NCBI GenBank assembly: GCA_032586195.1 | Contig: JAWHQP010000007.1 | Coordinates: 62,001-126,000, forward strand | Length of the DNA: 64,000 nt | DNA from: JAWHQP01 sp032586195 | Lineage (GTDB): Bacteria; Pseudomonadota; Gammaproteobacteria; Enterobacterales; Pasteurellaceae | Reading direction: 5' to 3' | Shown here: positions 1 through 9,137 of the stretch, one piece after another | Numbering within the stretch: position 1 is the first letter of the stretch | Layout: every line of letters begins with the position of its first letter | Translations under genes and position numbers: made by a program | Notes under the pieces: model-generated | Database searches by the model: none | What the model was told of the DNA's origin: nothing | Seen by the model: the letters and a program-made list of their open reading frames with translations, nothing else

Positions 1-155
1 ACGCCGTCGTCGCTGAACGCCTCGGCCATTTTACGCAGGCTAACGGTTTTGCCCGTCCCGGTCGCCCCCGCGATTAAGCCGTGGCGGTTTGCCATTTTAG
101 CGGTGAGACCCAGCTGAGTACCTTGTTCTGTTTGAGCTAAAAAATATTGCGTCAT
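1..155 (-). CDS. yjgR: YjgR-like HerA/DUF853 ATPase, N-terminal fragment (gene runs off the left edge)
   Basis: Only the first 51 or so codons are in the window. The translated start contains MANRHGLIAGATGTGKTV, a Walker A loop (GATGTGKT) in the setting typical of E. coli YjgR (DUF853, HerA-like P-loop ATPase). The start ATG (reverse strand, 155-153) is preceded by a GGGGA ribosome-binding site. The physiological role of this family is poorly defined. Assignment rests on the short N-terminus only. Confidence 0.8.
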   Translation of the reverse strand, partial: MTQYFLAQTEQGTQLGLTAKMANRHGLIAGATGTGKTVSLRKMAEAFSDDG

Positions 156-232
156 AAAAATCCCCATAAGAAACAATCAATTCGCCGCTCATAATAAGAA
201 AAAAACGACATATGGTCAAAAAAATAGCAGTA

Positions 233-241
233 AAGTGCGGT
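233..241 (+). repeat. DNA uptake signal sequence, single copy
   Basis: Exact 9-bp core AAGTGCGGT in the gap between the divergent yjgR and ychJ genes. It is one of about 35 copies in the window and marks the genome as that of a Hin-type Pasteurellaceae. Confidence 0.85.
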
Positions 242-311
242 GTTGTTTTTCGGAATTTTTGCAAAACCAAGGTTTATGCTATGCTGTGGGCAACATAAAA
301 AGGATAAACTC

Positions 312-788
312 ATGACCGTGTTTTCAGATCAACCCTGTCCGTGTCAGTCGGGTAAGACTTACGCTGACTGCTGCCGGCCGCTGCATAGCCGGAAAATCGC
401 GGCCGCTACGGCGGAGCAATTAATGCGCTCCCGTTACACTGCCTATGTGCTGAAAAATATTGATTATATCGTAGCCACCACGGTGCCTTCGCAACAGCCT
501 TTGCTGAAGCGTACGGAGCTGCAACAATGGGCGGACGACATCCGGTGGACGGGTTTACAAATCGTTCAGCATAAGGAGAACCTCGATAAACTGCACAGCC
601 AGGTTGAATTCAACGCGTCCTTCATCACCGCCGAGGGCAAACGGACTCATCATGAGCTGTCCCTGTTCGTCAACATTAATCGGTGCTGGTATTTTGTGGA
701 TCCCACCGTGCCGCTGCCAGGCATGAAGCAGCCTTGCGTATGCGGTTCGGGAAGAAAATTCAAGCATTGTTGCGGCAACTATCTCTAA
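312..788 (+). CDS. ychJ: YchJ family SEC-C motif protein
   Basis: 158-residue protein of the UPF0225/YchJ family. Two cysteine clusters are visible: an N-terminal CPCQSGKTYADCC (Cys 9, 11, 20, 21) and a C-terminal CVCGSGRKFKHCC (Cys 142, 144, 153, 154). The second is a SEC-C zinc-binding motif like that at the end of SecA. An NTF2-like domain fills the middle in known relatives. I chose the ATG at 312 because it has an AAAGGA site just upstream and gives the family N-terminus; an upstream in-frame start at 240 would add an implausible 24-residue extension. The stop is 10 bases from yihY, so the two are probably co-transcribed. Cellular function is not established. Confidence 0.88.
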   Translation: MTVFSDQPCPCQSGKTYADCCRPLHSRKIAAATAEQLMRSRYTAYVLKNIDYIVATTVPSQQPLLKRTELQQWADDIRWTGLQIVQHKENLDKLHSQVEFNASFITAEGKRTHHELSLFVNINRCWYFVDPTVPLPGMKQPCVCGSGRKFKHCCGNYL

Positions 789-798
789 AGGAGAACGC

Positions 799-1626
799 AT
801 GGGAAAATTAACCGCTGTTTTACAACGATTCTGGTATCAGTTCAACCGCAACAAGCTTACTCAGGCCGCGGGAGCATTAACTTACAGCACGGTATTGGCG
901 ATTGTGCCTTTGGTGCTGGTGGTATTTTCCGTATTTGCCGCCTTTCCGATGTTCAGTGAAGCGACGGTGGCGGTGAAAGAATTTATTTTCGCTAACTTCG
1001 CTCCGTCCGCCAGTGATGTGGTGGGGCAATATATTGATGCGTTTGTAGATAACGCCAGAAAAATGAGCGCGGTAGGAATTATCAGTCTCGTCGCCGTGGC
1101 ATTGCTGCTGATTAATTCCATTGTGCATACCCTGAATGATATCTGGCAGGCGAAAAACCGCAGCCTGGTGTTTTCTTTCGCGATTTACTGGACGATTCTT
1201 ACCCTCGGGCCCATTCTCATCGGCGCGAGTGTGGCGGTCAGCTCTTACGTCAGTTCCTTTACCGCCTTTGCCGACGGTTTAGATTTGCCTTTCGGTATCA
1301 AATTACTGCGCTTTATGCCATTTTTGATGACATGGCTCGGTTTTACCCTGATTTATACCATCGTGCCGAATACCCGGGTGAATCTCAAACACGCGGCGGC
1401 CGGAGCATTAATCGCAGCGATTTTTTTCACCTTGGGCAAAAAAGCCTTTATGTGGTACATCACCACGTTTCCGTCCTATGAATTGATTTACGGCGCGATG
1501 GCGACTCTGCCGCTGATGCTGCTATGGATTCAGCTAAGCTGGATTTTTGTGCTGCTCGGAGCCCAGCTGGCGGCGGTATTAGGCGAAACGGCGGAATTAA
1601 ATAAACTTGAGGAAGACAAGAAATGA
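799..1626 (+). CDS. yihY: YihY/BrkB family inner-membrane protein
   Basis: 275-residue polytopic membrane protein of the YihY (UPF0761, formerly ribonuclease BN/BrkB) family. The N-terminal motif around LTQAAGALTYSTVLAIVPL is characteristic, followed by about six hydrophobic segments and a short charged tail. The family is no longer thought to be an RNase; transport has been suggested without proof. It sits in a tight unit with ychJ (10-base gap, with AAGGAG before the ATG) and dtd (4-base ATGA overlap). The yihY-dtd pairing is also seen in enterobacteria. Confidence 0.9.
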   Translation: MGKLTAVLQRFWYQFNRNKLTQAAGALTYSTVLAIVPLVLVVFSVFAAFPMFSEATVAVKEFIFANFAPSASDVVGQYIDAFVDNARKMSAVGIISLVAVALLLINSIVHTLNDIWQAKNRSLVFSFAIYWTILTLGPILIGASVAVSSYVSSFTAFADGLDLPFGIKLLRFMPFLMTWLGFTLIYTIVPNTRVNLKHAAAGALIAAIFFTLGKKAFMWYITTFPSYELIYGAMATLPLMLLWIQLSWIFVLLGAQLAAVLGETAELNKLEEDKK

Positions 1627-2066
1627 TCGGATTAATTCAACGCGTCAGCCGAGCGAAAGTGGAAGTCGAAGGTAAAGTGATAGGTGAAATCGGCAAAGGT
1701 TTGCTGGTGCTGCTCGGAGTGGAAAGGGACGATGACCATGCCAAGGCGGACAAATTGGTGGAAAAGGTGCTGAGCTATCGCGTATTCAGCGATGAAAACG
1801 GCAAAATGAATTTAAACGTTCGGCAGGCGGGCGGGCAGGTTTTAGTGGTGTCGCAATTTACCCTGGCAGCGGATACCGGGCGCGGCTTGCGCCCCAGCTT
1901 TTCCAAAGGAGCAAGCCCCGCTCTCGCCGAGGAATTATATGAATACTTTGCGGCAAAGTGCGGTGTCAAAATGGGGAGTTTTAACGTGGCGACGGGGAAA
2001 TTCGCGGCGGATATGCAAGTGAGTCTAATTAACGACGGACCGGTCACTTTTTGGTTAACCAGCTGA
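1623..2066 (+). CDS. dtd: D-aminoacyl-tRNA deacylase
   Basis: 147-residue Dtd. It hydrolyses the ester bond of D-aminoacyl-tRNAs (and Gly-tRNA-Ala), a cytosolic proofreading step that keeps D-residues out of proteins. The family's two active-site motifs are visible: SQFTLAADTGRG with the catalytic SQxT, and NDGPVTFWL near the C-terminus in place of the common GPVT(I/L). Length is typical (E. coli 145). The start ATG overlaps the yihY stop as ATGA, implying translational coupling. An exact uptake signal (1956-1964) lies inside the coding sequence. Confidence 0.96.
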   Translation: MIGLIQRVSRAKVEVEGKVIGEIGKGLLVLLGVERDDDHAKADKLVEKVLSYRVFSDENGKMNLNVRQAGGQVLVVSQFTLAADTGRGLRPSFSKGASPALAEELYEYFAAKCGVKMGSFNVATGKFAADMQVSLINDGPVTFWLTS

Positions 2067-2178
2067 AATTCAGCATTTTTAGCGGGTTTTCCTGATAGTC
2101 AAAGGCTAATCGAACCATCCTTTCTTTTTCATGTTTATGGCGATTGACGCTTTTTTCTGATACATTAGCCATTTTCTG

Positions 2179-2197
2179 ATTACACCCTTTGTGTAAT
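2179..2197. promoter_or_regulatory. Inverted repeat upstream of gltS
   Basis: ATTACAC-CCTTT-GTGTAAT, a perfect 7-bp inverted repeat with a 5-base spacer, 58 bases before the gltS start. It has no T-tract, so it looks more like an operator than a terminator for dtd. The binding protein is unknown. Confidence 0.4.
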
Positions 2198-2254
2198 TGA
2201 TTCTTTACTGTTTCGGCCAATCACAGGGTCGAATTTACCTTACAGGGGACGATC

Positions 2255-3463
2255 ATGACATTTGATACTTACGAAACTATCGCGCTAGCGTGTTTAGTTT
2301 TATTACTCGGTTATTTTTTAGTTAAACGCATAAACTTTCTGAAATCATTTAATATTCCCGAACCTGTTGTCGGCGGCTTTATCGTTGCTATCGTGTTAAC
2401 CGTTGTTCATCAGCTTTGGGGATTAAGCTTTTCATTTGACGGAAGTTTACAGCGTGCCATGATGCTGGTTTTCTTCAGTTCCATCGGATTAAGTGCAAAC
2501 TTTGCTCGTTTAATTAAGGGCGGCCGTCCGTTAATCATTTTTCTGATTGCAGCGGCATTATTGATTGCCATTCAAGATACGGTGGGTGTATTCAGTGCGG
2601 TGGCGTTAGGTCTGGACCCGGCCTACGGCTTAATCGCGGGTTCCGTTACTTTAACCGGCGGTCATGGCACCGGCGCGGCCTGGGCCGAAACGCTTTCCAA
2701 CGACTTCGGCATTTCAGGCACAATGGAACTGGCGATGGCCTGTGCCACTTTTGGTTTGGTGTTCGGCGGTATTATCGGCGGTCCGGTAGCAAGCTTTTTG
2801 TTAAAACGTTTACACAAAGAAGAGGTCACCGAGGACGAAAGCGTTGATGACGTGGAAGAAGCCTTTGAAAAACCCGTTTATCGTCGTAAGGTGAATACCC
2901 GTTCAATTATTGAAACCATCACCATGATGTCGGTCTGTTTATTTGTCGGGAAACATTTGGATTCATTGACTACGGGCACGGCACTCCAGCTTCCGACTTT
3001 CGTATGGTGTTTATTTACCGGGGTGATTATCCGCAACGCGATTACCCATATCTGCAGATTCAAGGTAGCGGATGAAACCATTGATGTGCTAGGCTCCGTA
3101 GGCTTATCTATTTTCCTGGCCATCGCTTTAATGTCATTAAAACTATGGGAATTGGCGGATCTGGCCTTACCGATTTTCGCCATTTTAATTGTGCAAGTAG
3201 TTATTATGGCGCTATTCGCTATTTTCGTTACCTACCGCATGATGGGTAAAGATTATGACGCGGTGGTGCTCAGCGCGGGTCATTGTGGTTTCGGTTTGGG
3301 GGCGACGCCTACCGCGGTCGCCAATATGCAGGCCATTACCTCCCATTACGGCCCGTCACACAAAGCGTTTTTAATCGTGCCGATGGTAGGGGCGTTCTTC
3401 ATTGACTTATTGAATGCTTCATTACTAAAGGTTTTCTTGGTTTTAGTATCCTATTTACATTAA
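2255..3463 (+). CDS. gltS: Sodium/glutamate symporter
   Basis: 402-residue GltS (ESS family), an inner-membrane Na+-coupled L-glutamate importer; E. coli GltS is 401 residues. About ten hydrophobic segments are visible. The conserved glycine/serine-rich re-entrant regions occur as SVTLTGGHGTGAAWAE in the first half and SAGHCGFGLGATPTAVANM in the second, the inverted-repeat hallmark of this family. A charged loop (residues about 190-215) separates the halves. The gene stands alone, with its own leader region and a hairpin terminator downstream. Confidence 0.96.
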   Translation: MTFDTYETIALACLVLLLGYFLVKRINFLKSFNIPEPVVGGFIVAIVLTVVHQLWGLSFSFDGSLQRAMMLVFFSSIGLSANFARLIKGGRPLIIFLIAAALLIAIQDTVGVFSAVALGLDPAYGLIAGSVTLTGGHGTGAAWAETLSNDFGISGTMELAMACATFGLVFGGIIGGPVASFLLKRLHKEEVTEDESVDDVEEAFEKPVYRRKVNTRSIIETITMMSVCLFVGKHLDSLTTGTALQLPTFVWCLFTGVIIRNAITHICRFKVADETIDVLGSVGLSIFLAIALMSLKLWELADLALPIFAILIVQVVIMALFAIFVTYRMMGKDYDAVVLSAGHCGFGLGATPTAVANMQAITSHYGPSHKAFLIVPMVGAFFIDLLNASLLKVFLVLVSYLH

Positions 3464-3482
3464 CCGCCGACTGCCTAATACC

Positions 3483-3513
3483 AAAATACCGTACAAAAGT
3501 GCGGTATTTTTTT
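3483..3513 (+). terminator. Rho-independent terminator of gltS containing an uptake signal
   Basis: Stem AAAATACCG / CGGTATTTT (3483-3491 with 3502-3510) followed by T residues. The right arm overlaps an exact AAGTGCGGT (3497-3505). Using uptake signals in terminators is common in Pasteurellaceae. Confidence 0.75.
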
Positions 3514-3630
3514 ACGAAATTTGCGATAATAAGACATTAAATGTCATGTTGCATGCGCTTCCATATAATATTAGAGATTTACTCACACATACCCGCTAAA
3601 CCGGCTTAATTCAGCAATAAGGATTAATCT

Positions 3631-4656
3631 ATGCAAAACTTACAGCCATTCCACACCTTCGGCGTGCCGGCCAAGGCGAAACGTATCGTGGAGGTGAGTT
3701 CAATTGAGCAGCTGCTGCCACTGTGGCAGGACTGCCAAGCCAATAATGAACCCGCCTTATTACTAGGTCAGGGCAGCAATGTGCTGTTTCTTAAAGATTT
3801 CAACGGTACGGTATTCATTAACGGCTTAAAAGGCATTCAGCATAGTCAAGACAGCGACTATCACTATTTGGCGGTGCAAGGTGGTGAAGTGTGGCACGAT
3901 TTGGTGCAATGGTCATTGCAACAACACATTTACGGCCTGGAGAATCTTGCCCTTATCCCGGGTTGTGCGGGCTCCGCTCCGATACAGAACATTGGTGCCT
4001 ACGGGGTGGAGTTTAAGGATGTATGCGATTATGTGCAGGTCTTAAACTTACAGACGGGCGAACAATTTCGTCTGTCTAATGCGGAATGTCGGTTCAGCTA
4101 TCGCGACAGTGCGTTCAAACATCGCTATGCCAAAAATTATATGGTCACGGCGGTCGGCTTAAAATTGGCGAAAGCGTGGAAACCCGTTTTAAAATACGGC
4201 TCACTGGCCGAGCTCGACCCAAGTGCGGTGTCACCACAGCGAGTTTTTGACGAAGTGTGTGCAATACGCAAAGCCAAGCTGCCAGCTCCCAAAGAACACG
4301 GCAATGCAGGCAGCTTCTTCAAAAATCCGATCATTACCGAACAGCAATTCCTCGCCTTGCAGCAGGAATACCCCAATATACCGCATTATCCCGCCGCAAA
4401 AGGATTTATCAAATTGGCGGCAGGCTGGTTAATCGATCAATGCGGGCTGAAAGGCTATCAGGTGGGCGGAGCGGCAGTACATCAGCAGCAGGCGCTGGTA
4501 TTGATTAATCAAGCCAATGCCACGGGAACGGATGTTGTAGAGCTGGCACATCACATCCGTCAGGCCGTCGCGGCAAAATTTGATATTTACTTATCGCCGG
4601 AAGTGCGTTTTATCGGCGCCGAAGGCGAAGTAAACGCGGAAAACGCTATTAGTTAA
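3631..4656 (+). CDS. murB: UDP-N-acetylenolpyruvoylglucosamine reductase
   Basis: 341-residue type I MurB, the FAD enzyme that uses NADPH to reduce UDP-GlcNAc-enolpyruvate to UDP-MurNAc in the cytosolic stage of peptidoglycan synthesis. FAD-binding elements LGQGSNVLF and GCAGSAPIQNIGAYG are visible. The catalytic serine motif GNAGSFFKNP is near residue 230, and the C-terminal SPEVRFIG supplies the conserved Glu. E. coli MurB is 342 residues. An in-gene uptake signal lies at 4221-4229. rpoH follows on the same strand but has its own promoter. Confidence 0.97.
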   Translation: MQNLQPFHTFGVPAKAKRIVEVSSIEQLLPLWQDCQANNEPALLLGQGSNVLFLKDFNGTVFINGLKGIQHSQDSDYHYLAVQGGEVWHDLVQWSLQQHIYGLENLALIPGCAGSAPIQNIGAYGVEFKDVCDYVQVLNLQTGEQFRLSNAECRFSYRDSAFKHRYAKNYMVTAVGLKLAKAWKPVLKYGSLAELDPSAVSPQRVFDEVCAIRKAKLPAPKEHGNAGSFFKNPIITEQQFLALQQEYPNIPHYPAAKGFIKLAAGWLIDQCGLKGYQVGGAAVHQQQALVLINQANATGTDVVELAHHIRQAVAAKFDIYLSPEVRFIGAEGEVNAENAIS

Positions 4657-4747
4657 ACGGGAGCGTTATTCACCGCGCTCAAACAAAATAAAACCGAACT
4701 TTTCGCTCGGCTATCGGTCAAAAAACCGTGTGTGTAATCAGAGAGAA

Positions 4748-4776
4748 TTTACTATTATTTCTGATTGTGTTATAAA
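4748..4776 (+). promoter_or_regulatory. Probable sigma-70 promoter of rpoH
   Basis: TTTACT (4748-4753), 17-base spacer, TATAAA (4771-4776), ending 37 bases before the rpoH start. Good spacing, moderate hexamers. Confidence 0.55.
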
Positions 4777-4813
4777 CTGACACGCAAACCATTTGTAACT
4801 AAGAAGGAAGATA

Positions 4814-5662
4814 ATGAACAAAGAAACACAAACTATGATGTTGGTTCCTCAGGGCAGTCTTGAAGCTTATATCCGTGCGGCAAATGAATACCCGATGCTA
4901 AGCGCGGAAGAAGAGAAGGAATTAGCGGAACGTTTGTACTATAAAGAAGATCTGGAAGCCGCCAAAAAATTGGTGCTCTCTCATCTTCGCTTTGTTATTC
5001 ACGTTGCCCGAGGTTATTCCGGCTATGGTCTTCCACAAGCGGATTTAATTCAGGAAGGTAACATAGGTCTAATGAAAGCGGTCAAACGTTTCAACCCGGA
5101 AGTGGGCGTGCGTTTAGTGTCATTTGCCGTGCATTGGATTAAAGCGGAAATTCATGAATACGTATTGCGTAACTGGCGTATCGTGAAAGTCGCCACCACC
5201 AAGGCACAACGTAAATTATTTTTTAACTTGCGTAAAACTAAACAACGTTTAGGCTGGTTCAGCGATAGCGAAGTCGATCTCGTTGCCAATGAATTAGGCG
5301 TATCAAAAGAAGATGTGATTGAAATGGAAAGCCGCATGACGGGTTCCGACATCGGTTTTGATTTGCCAAATGATGAAAACGAAGAAGAAACCTTCGCCCC
5401 TTCGCTTTACCTTGAAGACAAAGGTTCCAATTTCGCTGCCGAGTTAGAAAACGAAAACTTTGAAAATCAGGCGGTAGATAAATTAGCGACGGCATTGGAA
5501 AACCTGGATGAACGCAGCCAGGACATTATCCGCGCCCGTTGGTTGGATGAAAACAAGGCAACATTACACGATCTGGCCGCCAAATACAGTATTTCTGCGG
5601 AACGTGTCCGCCAATTAGAAACCAACGCGCTGAAAAAACTCAGAAGTGCGGTGAGTTTTTAA
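4814..5662 (+). CDS. rpoH: RNA polymerase heat-shock sigma factor sigma-32
   Basis: 282-residue RpoH (E. coli 284), which directs RNA polymerase to heat-shock promoters. Region 2 is seen as QADLIQEGNIGLMKAVKRF. The RpoH-specific box QRKLFFNLRKTKQRLGWF near residue 132 separates it from RpoD/RpoS. Region 4 ends in a helix-turn-helix (HDLAAKYSISAERVRQLETNA). The ATG at 4814 follows AAGAAGGAAG. In enterobacteria the 5' part of the mRNA acts as a thermosensor; I did not fold it here. The coding end carries an uptake signal (5644-5652), and a strong terminator follows. Confidence 0.97.
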   Translation: MNKETQTMMLVPQGSLEAYIRAANEYPMLSAEEEKELAERLYYKEDLEAAKKLVLSHLRFVIHVARGYSGYGLPQADLIQEGNIGLMKAVKRFNPEVGVRLVSFAVHWIKAEIHEYVLRNWRIVKVATTKAQRKLFFNLRKTKQRLGWFSDSEVDLVANELGVSKEDVIEMESRMTGSDIGFDLPNDENEEETFAPSLYLEDKGSNFAAELENENFENQAVDKLATALENLDERSQDIIRARWLDENKATLHDLAAKYSISAERVRQLETNALKKLRSAVSF

Positions 5663-5698
5663 CGAGTTTTCACGTTATTCAATAGAATTTCATCTTAT

Positions 5699-5732
5699 AA
5701 AAGCCCGGTATTCAATGCCGGGCTTTTGTTTT
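5699..5732 (+). terminator. Rho-independent terminator of rpoH
   Basis: AAAAGCCCGG paired with CCGGGCTTTT (5699-5708 with 5718-5727) plus inner pairs, then TTTT-rich sequence. Confidence 0.9.
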
Positions 5733-5938
5733 ACTTATCGTTAGCACCGAGAAAACTCGTTAAAATCTCACCGCACTTTCGGTGATGAAAGCCTTTAAAT
5801 CCCCTTTCCACATTTAGTTTCATTCCTGTTTTTACCGGGTTACTGAGGGTTATCTCATGTTCACTTTTCTTTCGGTCGTGCTATTAATCTTCCGTCTGCC
5901 GGTTGGCTTTTTATAGGTTATTTATTATAATTAATAAA

Positions 5939-5957
5939 GATAATGATTATCAATTTG
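5939..5957 (+). promoter_or_regulatory. Fur box upstream of the haemoglobin receptor
   Basis: GATAATGATTATCAATTTG matches 15 of 19 positions of the classical Fur consensus and contains a perfect GATAAT-G-ATTATC (6-1-6) dyad at 5939-5951. It lies 20 bases before the start codon at 5977, inside the likely promoter. Iron repression is therefore expected. The rest of the 314-base gap (5663-5976) holds the rpoH terminator, one uptake signal (5770-5778, reverse) and nothing else recognised. Confidence 0.85.
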
Positions 5958-5976
5958 TAATATAGAAGGATCTACG

Positions 5977-8900
5977 ATGTATATCACCCTGGGACGTTTG
6001 TCTTTATCTTTATTTACCTTAGCCATTCTGACCCACTACTCGCCATACGCTCTTTCCGCCGAAACAGTCACCGAGGAATTAAAAACCATTGATATTCATG
6101 CTGATAATGAAAGCGGCAACATTATTGATGAGGTACAAAATAACAAAGTCGGCGAAACGGTGAAAACGGCAAAAGCCTTGGAAAAACAACAGGTGCAAGA
6201 CAGCAAAGACCTCGTTCGTTACGAAACGGGAATTACGGTTGTCGAGAACGGTCGCTTCGGCAACAGCGGCTTTGCGATACGAGGTGTGGATGAAAACCGT
6301 GTGGCAATCCAAATCGATGGCCTGGCACAAGCGGAAGCTATTTCCTCACAAGGGTTTAAGGAACTTTTTGAAGGCTACGGCAATTTTAATAACACGAGAA
6401 ACAGCGCCGAAATCGAAACCTTGAAACAAGTGACCATTCGCAAAGGAGCGGATTCCATTAAAACCGGAAGCGGTTCTTTGGGCGGTTCGGTTTCCTTTGA
6501 AACGAAAGATGCGCGTGATTATCTGTTAGAGAAAAATTATCACTTCGGCTACAAGCGCGGCTACTCTACGGCGGATAATCAGAATCTGGAATCGCTGAGC
6601 TTCGCCGGCAGATATAAATGGTTTGACGTGTTGGTTGTTGATACGCATCGCAAAGGGCACGAGATCGAAAACTACGGTTATAAAACCTATGATCCGACCG
6701 TACAGGGGAAAACCCGCGAAAAAGCGGATCCATATAATAAAAAACTGCATAGCACATTGCTTAAATTTTCTTTCCAGCCTAGCGATAACCATCGGTTTAC
6801 CGCAATGGCCGATCTCTATAAAAACACTACTAGAGGACACGATTTCTCTTACACCTTAAAGCCTAACACGAAATTTATGACTTATGATGAACTGGAACTT
6901 CGTCATACCAATGACAAAATTGAGCGCAAAAATTACGCGTTCAGTTATGAAAACTATTCCGCAAATCCGCTTTGGGACACATTGAAGTTATCTTATTCCC
7001 ATCAAAAGATTGTGACACGTGCACGAACGGACGACTACTGCGACGGCAATCTAAAATGCCCGCTGCAAACCAATCCGTTAGGGATGAAATACAATGAAAA
7101 TAATGAATTGGTCGGTCGTGACGGTAAATTAGCCGAATACTATAATAATGCTTACGCCCCTAAGCCGCAGCCTGAGTATAAAGACATTGAAACCTCACCT
7201 TATGACGGCAGCACGAATAAATATAAGTGGCAGCGGGTAGATTGGGAGAAACTGGAAAAACAATATCCCGACTATGAGATTTCTCATTCATGTGATGATG
7301 ATAAACCGGGTGATAACACCACTTGTAAAGTTGAAATGCGTAAAAAATTACAGCAAAAAGAAGAGCTGACTATTAATAATCAGGTTATTACACCGCAAAC
7401 GCTTGATGAAAAAGGCAAACATCTGTTAGGTGACGAACAACGGGCATCAACCGACGCGCCGCTTGTTCTAAGCTGCGAAGCGATTAATTGCGACTTAGGC
7501 TATATCTACGGTTTCAGCCGCAAAGGCGAAGGCAAGGTGAAGATTCCGTTCAATGTCTTTGAACGGGACGGGAAGAAATATGCCCAGACGGAACAACAAG
7601 CCGGCGGTGCACTAAAATCGCCTATTTTATTGTTACCAAATAAGTTAGGTTATATTGAAAATATTTGGACGGAACGTGATTTAATTACCACCACAGATCA
7701 GGTTAATCTCGATCTGACGAAATACTTAGAACTCGGTCCGACACAGCATGATATTTCCTACGGCGGAAGCTATGCAGAAAGCAAAAAAGAAATGGTGAAT
7801 AAAACCGGGGTAAACGCCATTCAGAGAAAATGGTGGGTGCTGTATCCTAAAGACTGTAATTTTAACAATTTTGGTGAGTCACGTTATTCATTGTGTAATC
7901 CCACGGATACATATTCATTCTTAATTCCGGTGAAAACCAAAACGGGTGCGTTATATTTTGCCGATGATGTGAAAGTAAACGATTATATCGGCTTCAGCCT
8001 GGCATATCGTTATGATCGCATTAAACATAAACCGGAATATATTCCGGGCGTTACGCCTAAAATTCCGGATGGACTGGTAAATAATATGTATGAAACCGAA
8101 CCTCGGTTTGATCCTTTTAATTTCACCGATCCTGACAATTTGGCCAGAAAACGGGCAAATGCGGAGGCGAATATTAAGCGTATTGCACAGCCGAAGAAAT
8201 TCTCGGCCTCCTCTTACGCATTAGGGATAAATCTTGATCCGTTAACTTGGTTACGGGTGCAGGCGAAATACAGTAAAGGGTTCAGAGCACCAACCAGCGA
8301 TGAGATCTACTTCACCTTTAAACATCCGGATTTTTCAATTATACCGAATAAAGATTTAGAATCTGAAACGGCAAAAACAAAAGAAGTGGCTTTTACCCTG
8401 TATAAGGATTTCGGTTTTATCACCACCAGCGTTTTCCAGACCAGATACAACAACTTTATTGACCTTGTATATCAAGGCACCAAACAATTGGAAGGTCATT
8501 CTATTCTAAGACCGTATTACGTATATCAAAACGTGAACCGCCAAAATGCGAAAGTAAATGGTGTTGAAATTAACTCTAAACTGCATCTACGAGGATTAAG
8601 CCAAGTATTAAACGGTTTCCATGTGAGCTATAAATACACTTATCAGAAAGGCCGGGTTGAAAATGATATTCCGATGAACGCGATTCAGCCGAGAACCGCC
8701 GTGTACGGCATCGGTTATAACCATCCCGAGGATAAATTCGGATTCGATGTTTATGTAACACACGCGGCCGCAAAAGAAGCGAAAGACACTTACAATATGT
8801 ATTACAAGGAAGAAGGTAAAAAAGATTCCACTGTAAAATGGCGCAGTCAATCCTATACCTTAATTGACGCGATCTTATATGTGAAACCTTTCGAAAACTT

Positions 8901-9078
8901 TACCATACGTGCCGGCGTATATAACCTGACCAATCGCAAATACGCAACCTGGGATTCCATTCGCTCTATTCGCCCGTTCGGCACAAGCAATATGATCGAT
9001 CAGAACACAGGATTAGGATTAAACCGGTTCAATGCACCGGGACGCAATTATAAACTGACCGCGGAATTAACATTCTAA
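5977..9078 (+). CDS. TonB-dependent haemoglobin/haemoglobin-haptoglobin receptor, Hgp family
   Basis: 1033-residue outer-membrane receptor. An N-terminal signal peptide ends near ALSA (residue 27), then a plug domain (KDLVRYETGITVVENGRFGN, IRGVDENRVAIQIDG) and a long beta-barrel ending in the outer-membrane signature phenylalanine (LTAELTF). The FRAP box (FRAPTSDEIYF, residue 769) and a downstream PNKDL with an intervening His (KHPDF) mark haem/haemoglobin receptors. The C-terminal 250 residues closely resemble Haemophilus HgpB/HgpC (YTYQKGR, IPMNAIQP, AGVYNLTNRKY). The H. influenzae hgp genes carry CCAA repeats for phase variation; none is seen here. The Fur box directly upstream fits iron control. 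TbpA is a less likely alternative. Confidence 0.88.
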   Translation: MYITLGRLSLSLFTLAILTHYSPYALSAETVTEELKTIDIHADNESGNIIDEVQNNKVGETVKTAKALEKQQVQDSKDLVRYETGITVVENGRFGNSGFAIRGVDENRVAIQIDGLAQAEAISSQGFKELFEGYGNFNNTRNSAEIETLKQVTIRKGADSIKTGSGSLGGSVSFETKDARDYLLEKNYHFGYKRGYSTADNQNLESLSFAGRYKWFDVLVVDTHRKGHEIENYGYKTYDPTVQGKTREKADPYNKKLHSTLLKFSFQPSDNHRFTAMADLYKNTTRGHDFSYTLKPNTKFMTYDELELRHTNDKIERKNYAFSYENYSANPLWDTLKLSYSHQKIVTRARTDDYCDGNLKCPLQTNPLGMKYNENNELVGRDGKLAEYYNNAYAPKPQPEYKDIETSPYDGSTNKYKWQRVDWEKLEKQYPDYEISHSCDDDKPGDNTTCKVEMRKKLQQKEELTINNQVITPQTLDEKGKHLLGDEQRASTDAPLVLSCEAINCDLGYIYGFSRKGEGKVKIPFNVFERDGKKYAQTEQQAGGALKSPILLLPNKLGYIENIWTERDLITTTDQVNLDLTKYLELGPTQHDISYGGSYAESKKEMVNKTGVNAIQRKWWVLYPKDCNFNNFGESRYSLCNPTDTYSFLIPVKTKTGALYFADDVKVNDYIGFSLAYRYDRIKHKPEYIPGVTPKIPDGLVNNMYETEPRFDPFNFTDPDNLARKRANAEANIKRIAQPKKFSASSYALGINLDPLTWLRVQAKYSKGFRAPTSDEIYFTFKHPDFSIIPNKDLESETAKTKEVAFTLYKDFGFITTSVFQTRYNNFIDLVYQGTKQLEGHSILRPYYVYQNVNRQNAKVNGVEINSKLHLRGLSQVLNGFHVSYKYTYQKGRVENDIPMNAIQPRTAVYGIGYNHPEDKFGFDVYVTHAAAKEAKDTYNMYYKEEGKKDSTVKWRSQSYTLIDAILYVKPFENFTIRAGVYNLTNRKYATWDSIRSIRPFGTSNMIDQNTGLGLNRFNAPGRNYKLTAELTF

Positions 9079-9137
9079 GGTTTATAATTCATATTCGGCG
9101 GCTTACCCTCAAAAGTAAGCCGCTGACCTTATAACGA

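Noticed and set aside
240..311. In-frame upstream start for ychJ at 240
   Set aside because: No ribosome site, overlaps the uptake signal, and adds residues absent from the family; the ATG at 312 has a good site.
5977..9078. Assignment as transferrin receptor TbpA
   Set aside because: The FRAP/PNKDL boxes with intervening His and the Hgp-like C-terminus point to haemoglobin; no tbpB lipoprotein gene is adjacent.
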